Source: Aureococcus anophagefferens
Taxonomy: Eukaryota > Sar > Pelagophyceae > Pelagomonadales > Pelagomonadaceae
Direction of reading: 5' to 3'
Length of the DNA: 64,000 bases
Assembly: GCF_000186865.1 (NCBI RefSeq)
Contig: NW_008705565.1
Span: 129,927 to 193,926, forward strand
Under the pieces are notes generated by a model that had not been told where the DNA came from, did no database searches, and worked only from the letters and a program-made list of their open reading frames with translations. A program made the translations under genes and the position numbers. Positions within the stretch are counted from its first letter, which is position 1, and every line of letters starts with the position of its first letter. Below are positions 1 to 7,955 of the stretch, piece by piece.

Positions 1-545
1 GACCCGCGGAGCTGGACGACGAGCACGTCCGTCACGTCCGTGTGGTTCGCGAGCGCGGCCGCGCCGGGCGCGGACACGTAGACGTGCGCCGTGTCGCCGC
101 GCGCGCCGTCGAAGACGCCCGGCGGCAGGAGGGCCGCCGCCGCCGCCGCCGCCGCCGCCGCGGCGGCGTCGGCGGCGCCGCGCCCGAGCGTCTCGAGGCG
201 CAGCACGGCCGAGAGCCGCGCGGGGCCGCGCGCGACGGCCGCGAGCGACGGCGCCGCCGCGGCGGCCGCGCGCGCGCCGCCGTCGCCCCGCAGCGACGCG
301 TGCGGCTCGAACCACTTGTCGTGGAAGGGCCGCGTGAGCGTCTCCAGGAGCGACGACCGCGCCGCGGCCGTCGACCCGTAGCTCGCGCCGCGCACGACGA
401 AGCGGCTGCCGTCGTCCATGGCGTCGCGGAGCCAGGTGCCGTTGAGGCCCGCGAGGCCCGACGCCGCGCGCCGCGAAGCGCCGTCCTCGACGACCCGCGC
501 CGCGGCGGCGGCGACGGCGGCGCAGCAGAGCAGCCACCGAGCCAT
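1..545 (-). CDS. JmjC/cupin-type oxygenase, N-terminal part (cut by window edge)
   Basis: The reading frame opens at the ATG at 545 and runs off the window start after 181 codons. The first 16 residues ([16 protein letters not shown]) form a signal peptide or anchor, so the protein probably enters the secretory route. An alanine run lies mid-protein. At the cut end the sequence reads HVYVSAPG followed by NHTDVTDVLVVQLRG. This matches the core of cupin_4/JmjC ribosomal-oxygenase-like proteins, where the H-x-D pair (H168, D170 here) binds Fe(II) and the following Q-L-x-G strand is conserved. That family hydroxylates protein side chains with 2-oxoglutarate. The distal histidine and the 2-oxoglutarate-binding residues lie outside the window, so activity cannot be judged. 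Confidence 0.6.
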   Translation of the reverse strand, partial: MARWLLCCAAVAAAAARVVEDGASRRAASGLAGLNGTWLRDAMDDGSRFVVRGASYGSTAAARSSLLETLTRPFHDKWFEPHASLRGDGGARAAAAAAPSLAAVARGPARLSAVLRLETLGRGAADAAAAAAAAAAAALLPPGVFDGARGDTAHVYVSAPGAAALANHTDVTDVLVVQLRG

Positions 546-770
546 ATTCTCGAAGAGGCGGCCTGTGGTGGGCGGGGAGGCAGCCGAGAGCGCGAGAGTC
601 GTTAAAAGGCACTGCGAGGTGCAACTTTACCGCAGTCGAGATCACGCTGCTCCGCGGCAGAAACCTCACCACCGCTGTGCTGCGCGGCGCCGCGCGACGG
701 TTTTCGCATCTCGCGCGCATCGCTCGACGCCGCATCGCTCCCATCTTTGCGCTCCCGCGCGCGCGACACG

Positions 771-1325
771 ATGCCCAAGGCCTTCTCCTTCACGTTCATG
801 GTGGGCACCATCGCATCGTTCGGCGCGGTCATGTACACGTGCCTCGTCGTGCCCAGCGCCATCGAGGCGAAGCCCGGCGTCGAGAGCCTCCTCTTCTTCG
901 ACGGCGTCTGCAACCTCTGCGACGGCTTCGTCGGCTTCGTCGCGGACCACGACTCGGGCAAGCGCATCAAGTTCGGCGCGATCCAGCGCCACGGGGACCT
1001 GCTGCGCTTCCACGGCGCGGGCCAGTACGCCGAGGGCGGCGCGGAGGCGCTCACGACCGTCGTCCTCGTCCAGGACGGCGCGATCTACACGCGGTCCGAC
1101 GCCGCGCTCCGCGTCTTCGCGCTCCTCGACGCGCCGGCGCGCTACGTCGCGGCCTTCCACCTGCTGCCGGCGCCGCTCCGCGACGCGGGCTACAAGCTCG
1201 TCGCCAAGTACCGCTACAAGATGTTCGGCCAGGTCGAGAGCTGCCGCGAGCCCACGCCCAAGTTCCAGAGCCGCTTCCTCGACTACGAGCCCGCGGACGG
1301 CGACCCGCCGACCTGGAGCCACTAG
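771..1325 (+). CDS. DCC-family (DUF393) thiol-disulfide oxidoreductase-like protein
   Basis: A 184-residue protein starting at the ATG at 771, the first ATG in this frame. A hydrophobic segment at about residues 7-30 is a signal anchor. It is followed by LLFFDGVCNLCDGFVGFV, the D-G-x-C-x-x-C signature of the DCC family, with Cys47 and Cys50 in the thioredoxin-like active-site position. The family is called oxidoreductase-like from this motif; few members have a measured substrate. The rest (FGAIQ, a TTVVLVQDG strand, a YKLVAKYRYKMFG helix) matches the family's usual length of 130-180 residues. Placement in the membrane or lumen is inferred from the anchor. Confidence 0.8.
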   Translation: MPKAFSFTFMVGTIASFGAVMYTCLVVPSAIEAKPGVESLLFFDGVCNLCDGFVGFVADHDSGKRIKFGAIQRHGDLLRFHGAGQYAEGGAEALTTVVLVQDGAIYTRSDAALRVFALLDAPARYVAAFHLLPAPLRDAGYKLVAKYRYKMFGQVESCREPTPKFQSRFLDYEPADGDPPTWSH

Positions 1326-1568
1326 GCTCGCGGGCGACCCGCGGTGTACATGGCGCCTTTTTCTTGTGTTGTTTCAGGGGCGGTTAAATAGGGCGGCTGA
1401 AAGGGGTTCAGCATCGAGACGGCGCGATGTTGACGGAAAGGAGCTGCTTCGCCACAGTGAGCTCGCAATAGAGCGGCTCTCGGTGCCTCGTCTCGTGCAA
1501 CGCTCGACGATCCCCGACCCCTCGCGTGCGCAGCGCTTCAAACTTATCTCGTCTCGCAGAGCTCGACC

Positions 1569-2330
1569 ATGTCCGGCTGGCGCATCGGCCAGGAGAGCGG
1601 GCCCAAGGCCGTGGAAGACTACTACCGGGGCTCCCACCCGCAAAAGGGCACGGCGATGGCCCAGGCGGCGACGGTGACGATCATCACGGACCGCGTGAAG
1701 CGCGTCGTGCCCGGCGCCGCGCCCCAGCCGACGCCGGGGATCCGCATCAGCGTCGACGGCCCGAACACGACCGTCGGCGACCTGCTGAAGCGGTACGAGA
1801 AGCGGTACCGCGCGGGCTCCGGGTGCCCCGACGCGACGGTCGCGCACCTCGAGACGCTGAGCGGGCGGATCCTCGACCACCGCGACCCGCGCCTCACCGT
1901 CGACGCCGCGGGCGTCGACGGCCAGGCGCTGCGCGCCGTCTTCCCGCGCGAGGTCGAGGCCGCGGCGAACGCGCCGCCGCCGCCCGCGCGGCGCGTCGTC
2001 GAGGACCTCGGCGTCCTCGAGGACGAGCCGGACCGCTACAGCGCGCCGGCCGCGGCGCCCGCGGGCGTCGTCGTCGACGACGCGCACCTCTCGCCGCTCG
2101 AGCGCGCCAAGGCGCGCCGCGCGCGCGCCAAGGCGAGCCTCGACGGCACGCTCGCCGCCAACGCCGGCAAGGCCAAGGCCAAGCCGCCGCCGCAGCCCAT
2201 GCCGACGCTGCCGCCGAACGCGTTCCCGCCCCAGCCCGTCGTCCAGGCGGGGCCCGCGACGGGGCCGTCGAGCTTCCACAAGAAGTACGACAAGTGGAAC
2301 AACTTCGGCGGCGACGACGATAGCGACTGA
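1569..2330 (+). CDS. hypothetical protein, basic and proline-rich C-terminus
   Basis: A 253-residue protein not recognised. Residues about 30-130 look globular (alternating strands such as TVTIITDRVKRVV and IRISVDGPNTTVGDLLKRY). A proline/alanine linker and a Lys/Arg-rich helix (LSPLERAKARRARAKASL, about 175-192) follow. The tail ends in FHKKYDKWNNF plus an acidic cluster. There is no signal peptide or membrane segment, so it is probably cytosolic or nuclear. It faces the LRR gene tail to tail with 11 nt between the coding ends. The ATG at 1569 is the first in frame and follows a GAGCTCGACC leader. The protein-like composition of this frame, against arginine-rich shadows in the others, supports it as coding. 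Confidence 0.6.
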   Translation: MSGWRIGQESGPKAVEDYYRGSHPQKGTAMAQAATVTIITDRVKRVVPGAAPQPTPGIRISVDGPNTTVGDLLKRYEKRYRAGSGCPDATVAHLETLSGRILDHRDPRLTVDAAGVDGQALRAVFPREVEAAANAPPPPARRVVEDLGVLEDEPDRYSAPAAAPAGVVVDDAHLSPLERAKARRARAKASLDGTLAANAGKAKAKPPPQPMPTLPPNAFPPQPVVQAGPATGPSSFHKKYDKWNNFGGDDDSD

Positions 2331-2341
2331 CGTTTCAATTT

Positions 2342-3814
2342 TTACCGCCACTCTTCCCTGGGGATATCAGTGACGAGCTGGCCGCCGCGACTCTCGAGTA
2401 GGTCGGAGAGGCGTCGAACGTCCGTGGCCTGGATTGGTCGATATTCGTCCGCGTCTGCAAGGTTCCAGGTCATCCTTTTCAGAGAGGGACATCCGTCCGC
2501 GAGACAAAGGAATTCCGATCCCTCGAGGGAGCAGCACGCGTAGTCGAATTCGACTTCTTGGAGGGTTTTGGACGAGGTTGAATCGAGTATCGCATTGATG
2601 ACCCCGACCGTCAAATTGCGGTTTACCGCGAACCGGAGAACCTCCAAACGAAACTTGTTGCACAAGAACTCCACGACGGCATCGTCGATGTTGGATCCGC
2701 AGCCGACATTGAGTCGTGCGATTTCCGGTCGAGCTTGGTAGAGGAGTAAATAAAAGCCGGCATCACAATCGAAGTCGTCGGGCAGCTCCAAGTCTCGCAA
2801 CTTTTGGAAACCTCTCGCCGCTGCCAAGATCGTTGGGACTGATATTTGCGCTTCGACGAGCACAAGGCGCGTCAGACGCGTATCCAGGGGGCTCCGCACG
2901 AGACACTCGATCAGATCGGAGTGCACCACGCACGCACATAGGTCCACTTCCGTAGCGAGGGAGCATTTGGCCACAGTTTCGCGTATTTGGTCGAAGAGCT
3001 CTGGACGATAGTCGACGTAGCCGGTGCCAAAGCGAAGCACCTTCAGCTTCGGAAACTTCATCGCCCAGGATTCCGCTGCACCTCGTGCCGTTTCTCTTGG
3101 TCCGGGCGGCAGGACAAGGTCAGAGATCATAGGACAAATTGAAGCCAGGCTGCTCGCGATCTCGACGACGCCGGCTGAGATGCGGAGAGTAGTACAAAAA
3201 CGGACGTTTAGCTTTGCCAACCGTGGGCAAGCTCGACACACTTCCCGGAGAATTTCCAGCGACAGAGGTATGTTCCAGAGGGTAAGCTCCTCCAGCTTTT
3301 GATTTGTATTTGTGACAAAGGACTGGAGCGAGGCTGTAGCAGGAGATTCGGCGTACATTATTTGCAGTCGTCGACAGCCTCCGCCGAAGACGCGTCCGAT
3401 GGCCTTGATCGCGAGCGCGGACACACCCGCGAATTCGAATTCATAGCAGTCCTGATGGCTGGTCACGGCGTGGCGCGCCGCGTCGCGGCCGGCGGCGAAC
3501 GCAGCGCGGAGGGCGAGCAGGTCGCCGCGCGTGGCCCAAGAGGCGACGAACGCCAGCGTGTCCGGCGGCATGCGACGCATCATGTCGCCGACGTAGGCTC
3601 CCAGGCGGCGCCACGGGAACGTGCGCACGAGGTCCGCCGCCGCGCCGTAGCCGTTGTCGCGCAGGAAGGACACGACGGCGTCGAGCTTGACCGTCGCGTC
3701 CGACGTGTCTTGCGCGCGCGGCGGCCCCGCAGCATCTTCGTGGCCGGACTCACGCAGGAAAACCGCGATCGCGTCGAGGTCAGCAGCCGCGTTCGCGTCT
3801 CCGACGGCGCTCAT
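2342..3814 (-). CDS. leucine-rich-repeat protein with two LisH-like motifs
   Basis: A 490-residue protein from the ATG at 3814. An upstream in-frame ATG at 3895 would add 27 residues but lies inside a palindromic upstream element. Near the N-terminus two similar helical motifs occur, LDAIAVFLRESGHEDAA (about 13-29) and LDAVVSFLRDNGYGAAADL (about 44-62). They fit the LisH dimerisation pattern. A helical region follows, then degenerate leucine-rich repeats from about 150 to 470 (LEELTLWNIP, LAKLNVRFC, LTRLVLVEA, LRDLELPD, IARLNVGCG, LEVLRFAVN). This suggests a cytosolic protein-interaction scaffold; no enzymatic domain is seen. The 2342-3350 part has clearly lower GC than its neighbours, like other F-box/LRR-type genes here. 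Confidence 0.7.
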   Translation of the reverse strand: MSAVGDANAAADLDAIAVFLRESGHEDAAGPPRAQDTSDATVKLDAVVSFLRDNGYGAAADLVRTFPWRRLGAYVGDMMRRMPPDTLAFVASWATRGDLLALRAAFAAGRDAARHAVTSHQDCYEFEFAGVSALAIKAIGRVFGGGCRRLQIMYAESPATASLQSFVTNTNQKLEELTLWNIPLSLEILREVCRACPRLAKLNVRFCTTLRISAGVVEIASSLASICPMISDLVLPPGPRETARGAAESWAMKFPKLKVLRFGTGYVDYRPELFDQIRETVAKCSLATEVDLCACVVHSDLIECLVRSPLDTRLTRLVLVEAQISVPTILAAARGFQKLRDLELPDDFDCDAGFYLLLYQARPEIARLNVGCGSNIDDAVVEFLCNKFRLEVLRFAVNRNLTVGVINAILDSTSSKTLQEVEFDYACCSLEGSEFLCLADGCPSLKRMTWNLADADEYRPIQATDVRRLSDLLESRGGQLVTDIPREEWR

Positions 3815-3882
3815 GCCGCCTCGGCGCCAAAGGCTAATCGTGAACATCTCGTGCACTGATCGTGAAGCCCGTCGCGCGCGCA

Positions 3883-3895
3883 ATGGGCAGCCCAT
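3883..3895. promoter_or_regulatory. 13-bp palindrome ATGGGCAGCCCAT in a divergent promoter
   Basis: A perfect odd palindrome lying between the divergent starts of the LRR gene (3814, minus) and the methyltransferase gene (3910, plus). The same sequence on the other strand occurs at 21790-21802, and near-copies occur at 8870-8881, 8951-8962 and 8995-9006, all next to gene starts. A binding site for a dimeric factor or a core-promoter element is an inference from position and symmetry. Confidence 0.4.
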
Positions 3896-3909
3896 AGCGC
3901 CGGATCCGA

Positions 3910-5580
3910 ATGAAACCGCACGCGCTCCTCCTCGCAGCGACGGCCGCCGCGCGCCCCGTCGTCTGGTTCGACGGCGCCGAGGACGTGCCGAAGCGCGTGC
4001 GCCGGAGCCGCGCCGTCAGCGTCGGCGTCGCCTACCGCAGCGACGACGACGCGCCGGCGGCCGTGTGCCTCCACGACACCTGCGGCGGCGGCGACGACGC
4101 CTGCGTCGACGTCGTGGGCCCCGCGGCGACGTCGCAGCTCAACCACGGCTTCGGTCACTGCGCGCCGGGCGCCCACGCGCTCACCGTCTACGCGGCCGAC
4201 GGCTCGTCGTCCGCGACGCTCGAATTCGACGTCGCCGCGACCCCCATGGTCGAGGCCGCCGTATCGCAGACGGCCGTGACGACGAACGATACGGCCCTCA
4301 TCACGGTCGCCGTCGCTGCGGACGGCCGGGGGGCCCTGGAGCTCTGCACGATGAGCCCCTGCGGCGACTGGCTGCATCATCTCCACAACTTCCACTGCCG
4401 GCCCATCCCAAAGACCGGCGAGACGGCCTTCGACGTCACGGTCGGCTTCGCCAACTGCGAGCCGGGCCAGCGGAGCGTGTCCGCGATCGCGCTGCCGGCG
4501 GGCTACCTCGACGCCCACCCGACGACGCCCATCACGGACCTCTGGCGCGTCGCGGGCCCGGGCGCCTACGACGAGGTCGTCTTCACCGTGGCGTGGGACG
4601 ACGCGAGCGCCGCGAACCTCAACCAGCTCTACTTCGCGCCGGGCGACGCGCCGGGCGCCTACGACGCCGCGACCGCGTACACGACGGGCGGCCAGTTCAA
4701 GCAGGGCGGCGCGGGCGTCGCGTCGTCCTGGCGGCGCCAGGCCGACCTGCTCGGCGCGCTCTTCGGCGCGGGCGCCGACATCGACGTGCTCGAGTTCGGG
4801 TGCGGGACCATGGAGCTCGCCGCGTGGCTCGCGGGCTCGCGGGCGCCGCTCGTCGGCGACTACGCGTGCGTCGAGCCCAACGCCTACCTCACCGAGGCGG
4901 GCCGCGGCCGGGCGCGGCGCGGCGACGGGCCCCACTGGTCCGCCCTGCAGGCGCGGCTCGACCACGGCCAGGTGTTTTTGGCGCACAACGCGGCGTTTGC
5001 GCCCGCGCTCGCGCCGGGGTCCAGGGTCCACCTCGTCTACTCCCACTCCGTGCTCTCCCACGCGGGGAGCCGCACGCTCGACGCCTACCTTGAGGCGACG
5101 AGCGCCTTCCTGCACGACGACGGCATCGCCGTCGCGTCGCGCTCCGCGTCCGTTCCGCGGGAGCGTCGTCCTTTTCTTCCGCGCCGGAAACCTCTCCCGC
5201 TAGGTCGCTCTGCGTCTGCGCCGAGTGCGGCGGCGGCGACCGGCGCTACGCGGACGACTGCCTCAGCGACGGGTCCCTGGAGTGGGTCCGCGCGCCCGCG
5301 TCGGCGAACGCCGCGCGCGCCGCGCGACCGCCGCCGCTCGCAGGTCTACCCCTGGGTCTCCTGGCACTCGCCCGCGGGCCTGCGCGCCGCGGCGGCGAGG
5401 TTCGGCCTCGAGGTCCTCCACGTCGCCGACGACGTCGCCGGCGCGCTGCGGTCGGGCATGATGCAGGGCGGCCGCATCGAGGGCGACTGGCACGAGTGGG
5501 TCGTCCTCGCGCGGCCGGGCATGGGCCTCGACGCCGGCGCCCGGGCGCGGCTCCTCGCCTTTGGTCATAACGCGCCCTAA
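3910..5580 (+). CDS. secreted or lumenal class I SAM-dependent methyltransferase (three exons proposed)
   Basis: The product starts with a short hydrophobic leader (MKPHALLLAATAAARPVV). A roughly 250-residue Cys-containing beta-rich region follows, then a methyltransferase core: motif I DVLEFGCGTMELAAWLA at about 293-309, an acidic V-E-P strand end near 324 and a VHLVYSHSVLSHAG strand. The substrate is unknown. The frame stays open to 5580, but 5148-5343 reads as arginine-rich noise. Removing two GT-AG introns, 5148-5203 (56 nt) and 5286-5343 (58 nt), restores natural-looking sequence: ...AVASRSA then SLCVCAECGGGDRRYADDCL, then LEW joined to VYPWVSWHSP. The spliced protein is 518 residues. 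The stop at 5578-5580 lies 1 nt from the convergent sulfatase stop. Confidence 0.7.
   Translation: MKPHALLLAATAAARPVVWFDGAEDVPKRVRRSRAVSVGVAYRSDDDAPAAVCLHDTCGGGDDACVDVVGPAATSQLNHGFGHCAPGAHALTVYAADGSSSATLEFDVAATPMVEAAVSQTAVTTNDTALITVAVAADGRGALELCTMSPCGDWLHHLHNFHCRPIPKTGETAFDVTVGFANCEPGQRSVSAIALPAGYLDAHPTTPITDLWRVAGPGAYDEVVFTVAWDDASAANLNQLYFAPGDAPGAYDAATAYTTGGQFKQGGAGVASSWRRQADLLGALFGAGADIDVLEFGCGTMELAAWLAGSRAPLVGDYACVEPNAYLTEAGRGRARRGDGPHWSALQARLDHGQVFLAHNAAFAPALAPGSRVHLVYSHSVLSHAGSRTLDAYLEATSAFLHDDGIAVASRSASVPRERRPFLPRRKPLPLGRSASAPSAAAATGATRTTASATGPWSGSARPRRRTPRAPRDRRRSQVYPWVSWHSPAGLRAAAARFGLEVLHVADDVAGALRSGMMQGGRIEGDWHEWVVLARPGMGLDAGARARLLAFGHNAP
5148..5203 (+). other. proposed 56-nt intron in the methyltransferase gene
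   Basis: GT (GTCCGTTCC) to AG (CCCGCTAG), phase 2. Removing it joins ...AVASRSA to SLCVCAECGGGDRR, which replaces arginine-rich readthrough with a cysteine-containing, protein-like stretch. It is inferred from reading-frame quality only. Confidence 0.5.
5286..5343 (+). other. proposed 58-nt intron in the methyltransferase gene
   Basis: GT (GTCCGCGCG) to AG (GCTCGCAG), phase 0. It joins DCLSDGSLEW to VYPWVSWHSPAGL and returns the frame to the one ending at 5580. Together with the intron at 5148-5203 it accounts for the whole out-of-frame stretch. Confidence 0.5.
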
Positions 5581-5581
5581 G

Positions 5582-7204
5582 CTAGGGGCAGGTGGCGCCC
5601 GCGCAGCCCCACGCGGCCGCGAGGCGGCTCCGGAGGTCCGCGAGGTGCCCGGGGCTCGTTTTGTCCGCGAGGTTGTGGAGCTGGTGCGGGTCGTAGTTGT
5701 GGCGCAGGTCGTAATACTCGATGAAAAACTCGTCGGGGTGTTGGAAGTCGTAGTCGACCAAGGACGTCGTCTCCGCGTAGAGCGCGTTCTCGCGCTCCGA
5801 CACGATCCGCAAAGCCCGAAAATTGTTGTCGGGCGCGTCGTCGACGCGGCGATGCGCGCCGTCGAGCCAGTTGGTGATGGGCGCGTACTCGACGAGCATC
5901 TCTTCCCGCCACTCGACGTCGTCGTCGTCCTCGAGGAGCGGCAGGAGCGACGTCCCGTCCATCGCCCCGTCCGCCGCCGCCGCGCCGGCGATGGCCAGGA
6001 ACGTCGGCGCGAGGTCGACGAAGCCCGCGACCTCCCGCCGCGACGCCGGCGCGAGGCCCGGGCCCGTCGCGAGCAGCGGCACGCGGATGTCGAACTCGTA
6101 CTTGTGCATCTTCAAGGGGGGGAGACGGAAGTGGCCCATGTGATATCCGTGGTCGCTCGTGTAGAAGACGTAGGTGTCGTCGATCAAGGACGACGCGCGG
6201 AGCTCGTCGAAGACGCCCGCGACGAGGTCGTCGACCGCGAGGAGCGCCCGCCAGCGGTCCGCGTAGACCGCGTCGAACTCCGCGGCGTCCTCGTCGCTCA
6301 GCGGCGGGTTCCGGGACATCCAGTAGGGCTTGCCGGTCGGGGTCGCGTTGTAGGCGCCGTCGCGGGGCACGCGCGCGTCCGGGAACGCCGACGCGTGCCA
6401 GGGCGGCGGCAGCTGCGGCGCGTGCGGCGCGCGGACGGCGGCCGCGAGGAAGAAGGGCCGGTCCTTCGGCGCCAACTTGAGGTAGGCGACGGAGCGGTTG
6501 CCGACGATCGACGTCGTGTAGTCGGCCGGCTCGGAGCCCGTGAAGACGACGGCCCCGGCCGCGGAGTCGACCCAGTTGACGGAGTAGTAGGCGCCCTGGG
6601 GCGTGCTCGCCTGGTCGCACATGCCGAAGAACGCGTCCCAGCCCGGCGGCCAGCCGTGCTCGAGGGGGCCGAGCGTCTCGTTGCGGCAGTAGCGCACCAT
6701 CGCCGGCGGGTTCAGGTACTTGCCGACGTAGGCCGTCGCGTAGCCCGAGCGCCGGAGCGCGGTGGCGTACGTCGCCTCTTCGAAGGCCCGCGAGCAGTCC
6801 ATGCGCATGCAGCCGCAGCTCCCGACGCGCGGCGACTCCACGGGCTCGTCGCCGCACGTCGCCGCGCCGTCCGGGAACGGGTCGAGCCGCGCGTCGCGGA
6901 TGTTGTGGCCGTAGCGCCCGGAGAGCAGCTGCATGCGCGACGGGCAGCAGATGGGCGTGTTCACGTAGAAGTGGTCGAACTTGACGCCGCCCGCGAACTC
7001 CTTTTGCGTCTTTTGCATGGGCGTCATGCCGCCGAGCTCGATGTCCTGGTCGTCGGTGAGGATGAGGATGATGTTCCTGCGGCTCGAGGCCGCGGCGCCA
7101 TCGGTCGCGGCGCTGCTGGCCGCCGCGGCGCCATCGGTTGCGGCGCTGCTGGCCGCCGCGCTGAGGGCCAAACCGATCGACAGGCCAAGCGACAGTCCTC
7201 CCAT
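5582..7204 (-). CDS. formylglycine-dependent sulfatase, N-acetylglucosamine-6-sulfatase-like
   Basis: A 540-residue protein with a signal-peptide-like start (MGGLSLGLSIGLALSAAASS); the ATG at 7204 is the first in frame. After a short tandem repeat (two copies of about 36 bp encoding Ala/Ser/Thr/Asp) the sulfatase core begins with RRNIILILTDDQD, holding the metal-binding Asp pair at about 51-52. The active-site signature CCPSR at 86-90 fits C-x-P-S-R, where Cys86 would be converted to formylglycine. Later motifs (YVGKYLN, FFLAAAVRAPHAP, VFYTSDHGYHMG) match the glucosamine-6-sulfatase branch. It should remove sulfate esters from polysaccharides in the secretory route or outside the cell. Length agrees with the family. 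Its start is 58 nt from the start of the divergent gene at 7263. Confidence 0.9.
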   Translation of the reverse strand: MGGLSLGLSIGLALSAAASSAATDGAAAASSAATDGAAASSRRNIILILTDDQDIELGGMTPMQKTQKEFAGGVKFDHFYVNTPICCPSRMQLLSGRYGHNIRDARLDPFPDGAATCGDEPVESPRVGSCGCMRMDCSRAFEEATYATALRRSGYATAYVGKYLNPPAMVRYCRNETLGPLEHGWPPGWDAFFGMCDQASTPQGAYYSVNWVDSAAGAVVFTGSEPADYTTSIVGNRSVAYLKLAPKDRPFFLAAAVRAPHAPQLPPPWHASAFPDARVPRDGAYNATPTGKPYWMSRNPPLSDEDAAEFDAVYADRWRALLAVDDLVAGVFDELRASSLIDDTYVFYTSDHGYHMGHFRLPPLKMHKYEFDIRVPLLATGPGLAPASRREVAGFVDLAPTFLAIAGAAAADGAMDGTSLLPLLEDDDDVEWREEMLVEYAPITNWLDGAHRRVDDAPDNNFRALRIVSERENALYAETTSLVDYDFQHPDEFFIEYYDLRHNYDPHQLHNLADKTSPGHLADLRSRLAAAWGCAGATCP

Positions 7205-7262
7205 GCTTCCTTGTGGCAATTCCAGTTCAACAGATGTTCACAAGCACTTCAAGCGAGCGCTT

Positions 7263-7955
7263 ATGGCAGCCGATTTCGCGCCGCGAGCAGCGCTCGCCGC
7301 TGCGATCACGCTCGCAAGGACATCTGCCTACATGCCCGGCGAGTACTTCACGGAGATCTGCCGCGAGCAGACGCACCCGCACTTCGAGTCGGAGGAGGAG
7401 GCGAACGCGCCCCAGGACACGCACCACCACCCCTTCATCAGCCACAAGGGGAAGACGTCGGCGAAGCGCGCCTGCGAGACCATCGAGGTCACGTGGCACA
7501 TGAACATGTTCGACATGGACGAGATCTGCGGCGGCGAGTGCCCGGACGAGGTCGCGGCGCCGCACCACTTTTTTTACGACCACAAGCTCTCGTCGCTGAA
7601 GATCGACGCGCAGCACTACCGCCTCGAGCGCGACCTCGCGCAGCTTCTCGGCGACGAGCCGTCGGAGAAGCTGCTGGACGACCTCGCGGGCAAGGCGGAC
7701 CTCGCGCTCGCGCTCGAGCTCTACACGCACTACGCCGGCGACCACAAGCAGGTGGGCATCCACCACTTCCTGGAGATGGCCCGCAAGGGCAAGACGCAGC
7801 ACCTCTTCGAGCAGGCCCACGCCGAGGACGTCGCCGTGTCCGACCTCGTGAGCCGCGACATGAAGAAGCAGCGCAAGAAGAAGCGCGCGTACGAGAAGGA
7901 GCTCAAGCGGCGGCGGAGGCGCGACCGGCACCAGCGCGCTAAGGACGGCCTTTAG
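7263..7955 (+). CDS. hypothetical secreted or ER protein with basic C-terminus
   Basis: A 230-residue protein not recognised. The start (MAADFAPRAALAAAITLARTSA) looks like a signal peptide, supporting the ATG at 7263. The mature part has a few cysteines (CREQ, KRACETI, ICGGECPDE) and His-rich patches (DTHHHPF, APHHFFYDH). A helical region follows (about 100-190) and then a strongly basic tail (KKQRKKKRAYEKELKRRRRR). The pattern could be an ER-retained or membrane-associated factor. I infer no function. Its TAG stop interlocks with the TAA stop of the next, convergent gene: TTAG at 7952-7955 serves both. Confidence 0.65.
   Translation: MAADFAPRAALAAAITLARTSAYMPGEYFTEICREQTHPHFESEEEANAPQDTHHHPFISHKGKTSAKRACETIEVTWHMNMFDMDEICGGECPDEVAAPHHFFYDHKLSSLKIDAQHYRLERDLAQLLGDEPSEKLLDDLAGKADLALALELYTHYAGDHKQVGIHHFLEMARKGKTQHLFEQAHAEDVAVSDLVSRDMKKQRKKKRAYEKELKRRRRRDRHQRAKDGL

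Noticed and set aside
42..1677. Overlapping plus-strand frames at the window start
   Set aside because: Very Arg-rich; they mirror the JmjC-like minus gene and run across the DCC gene in another frame.
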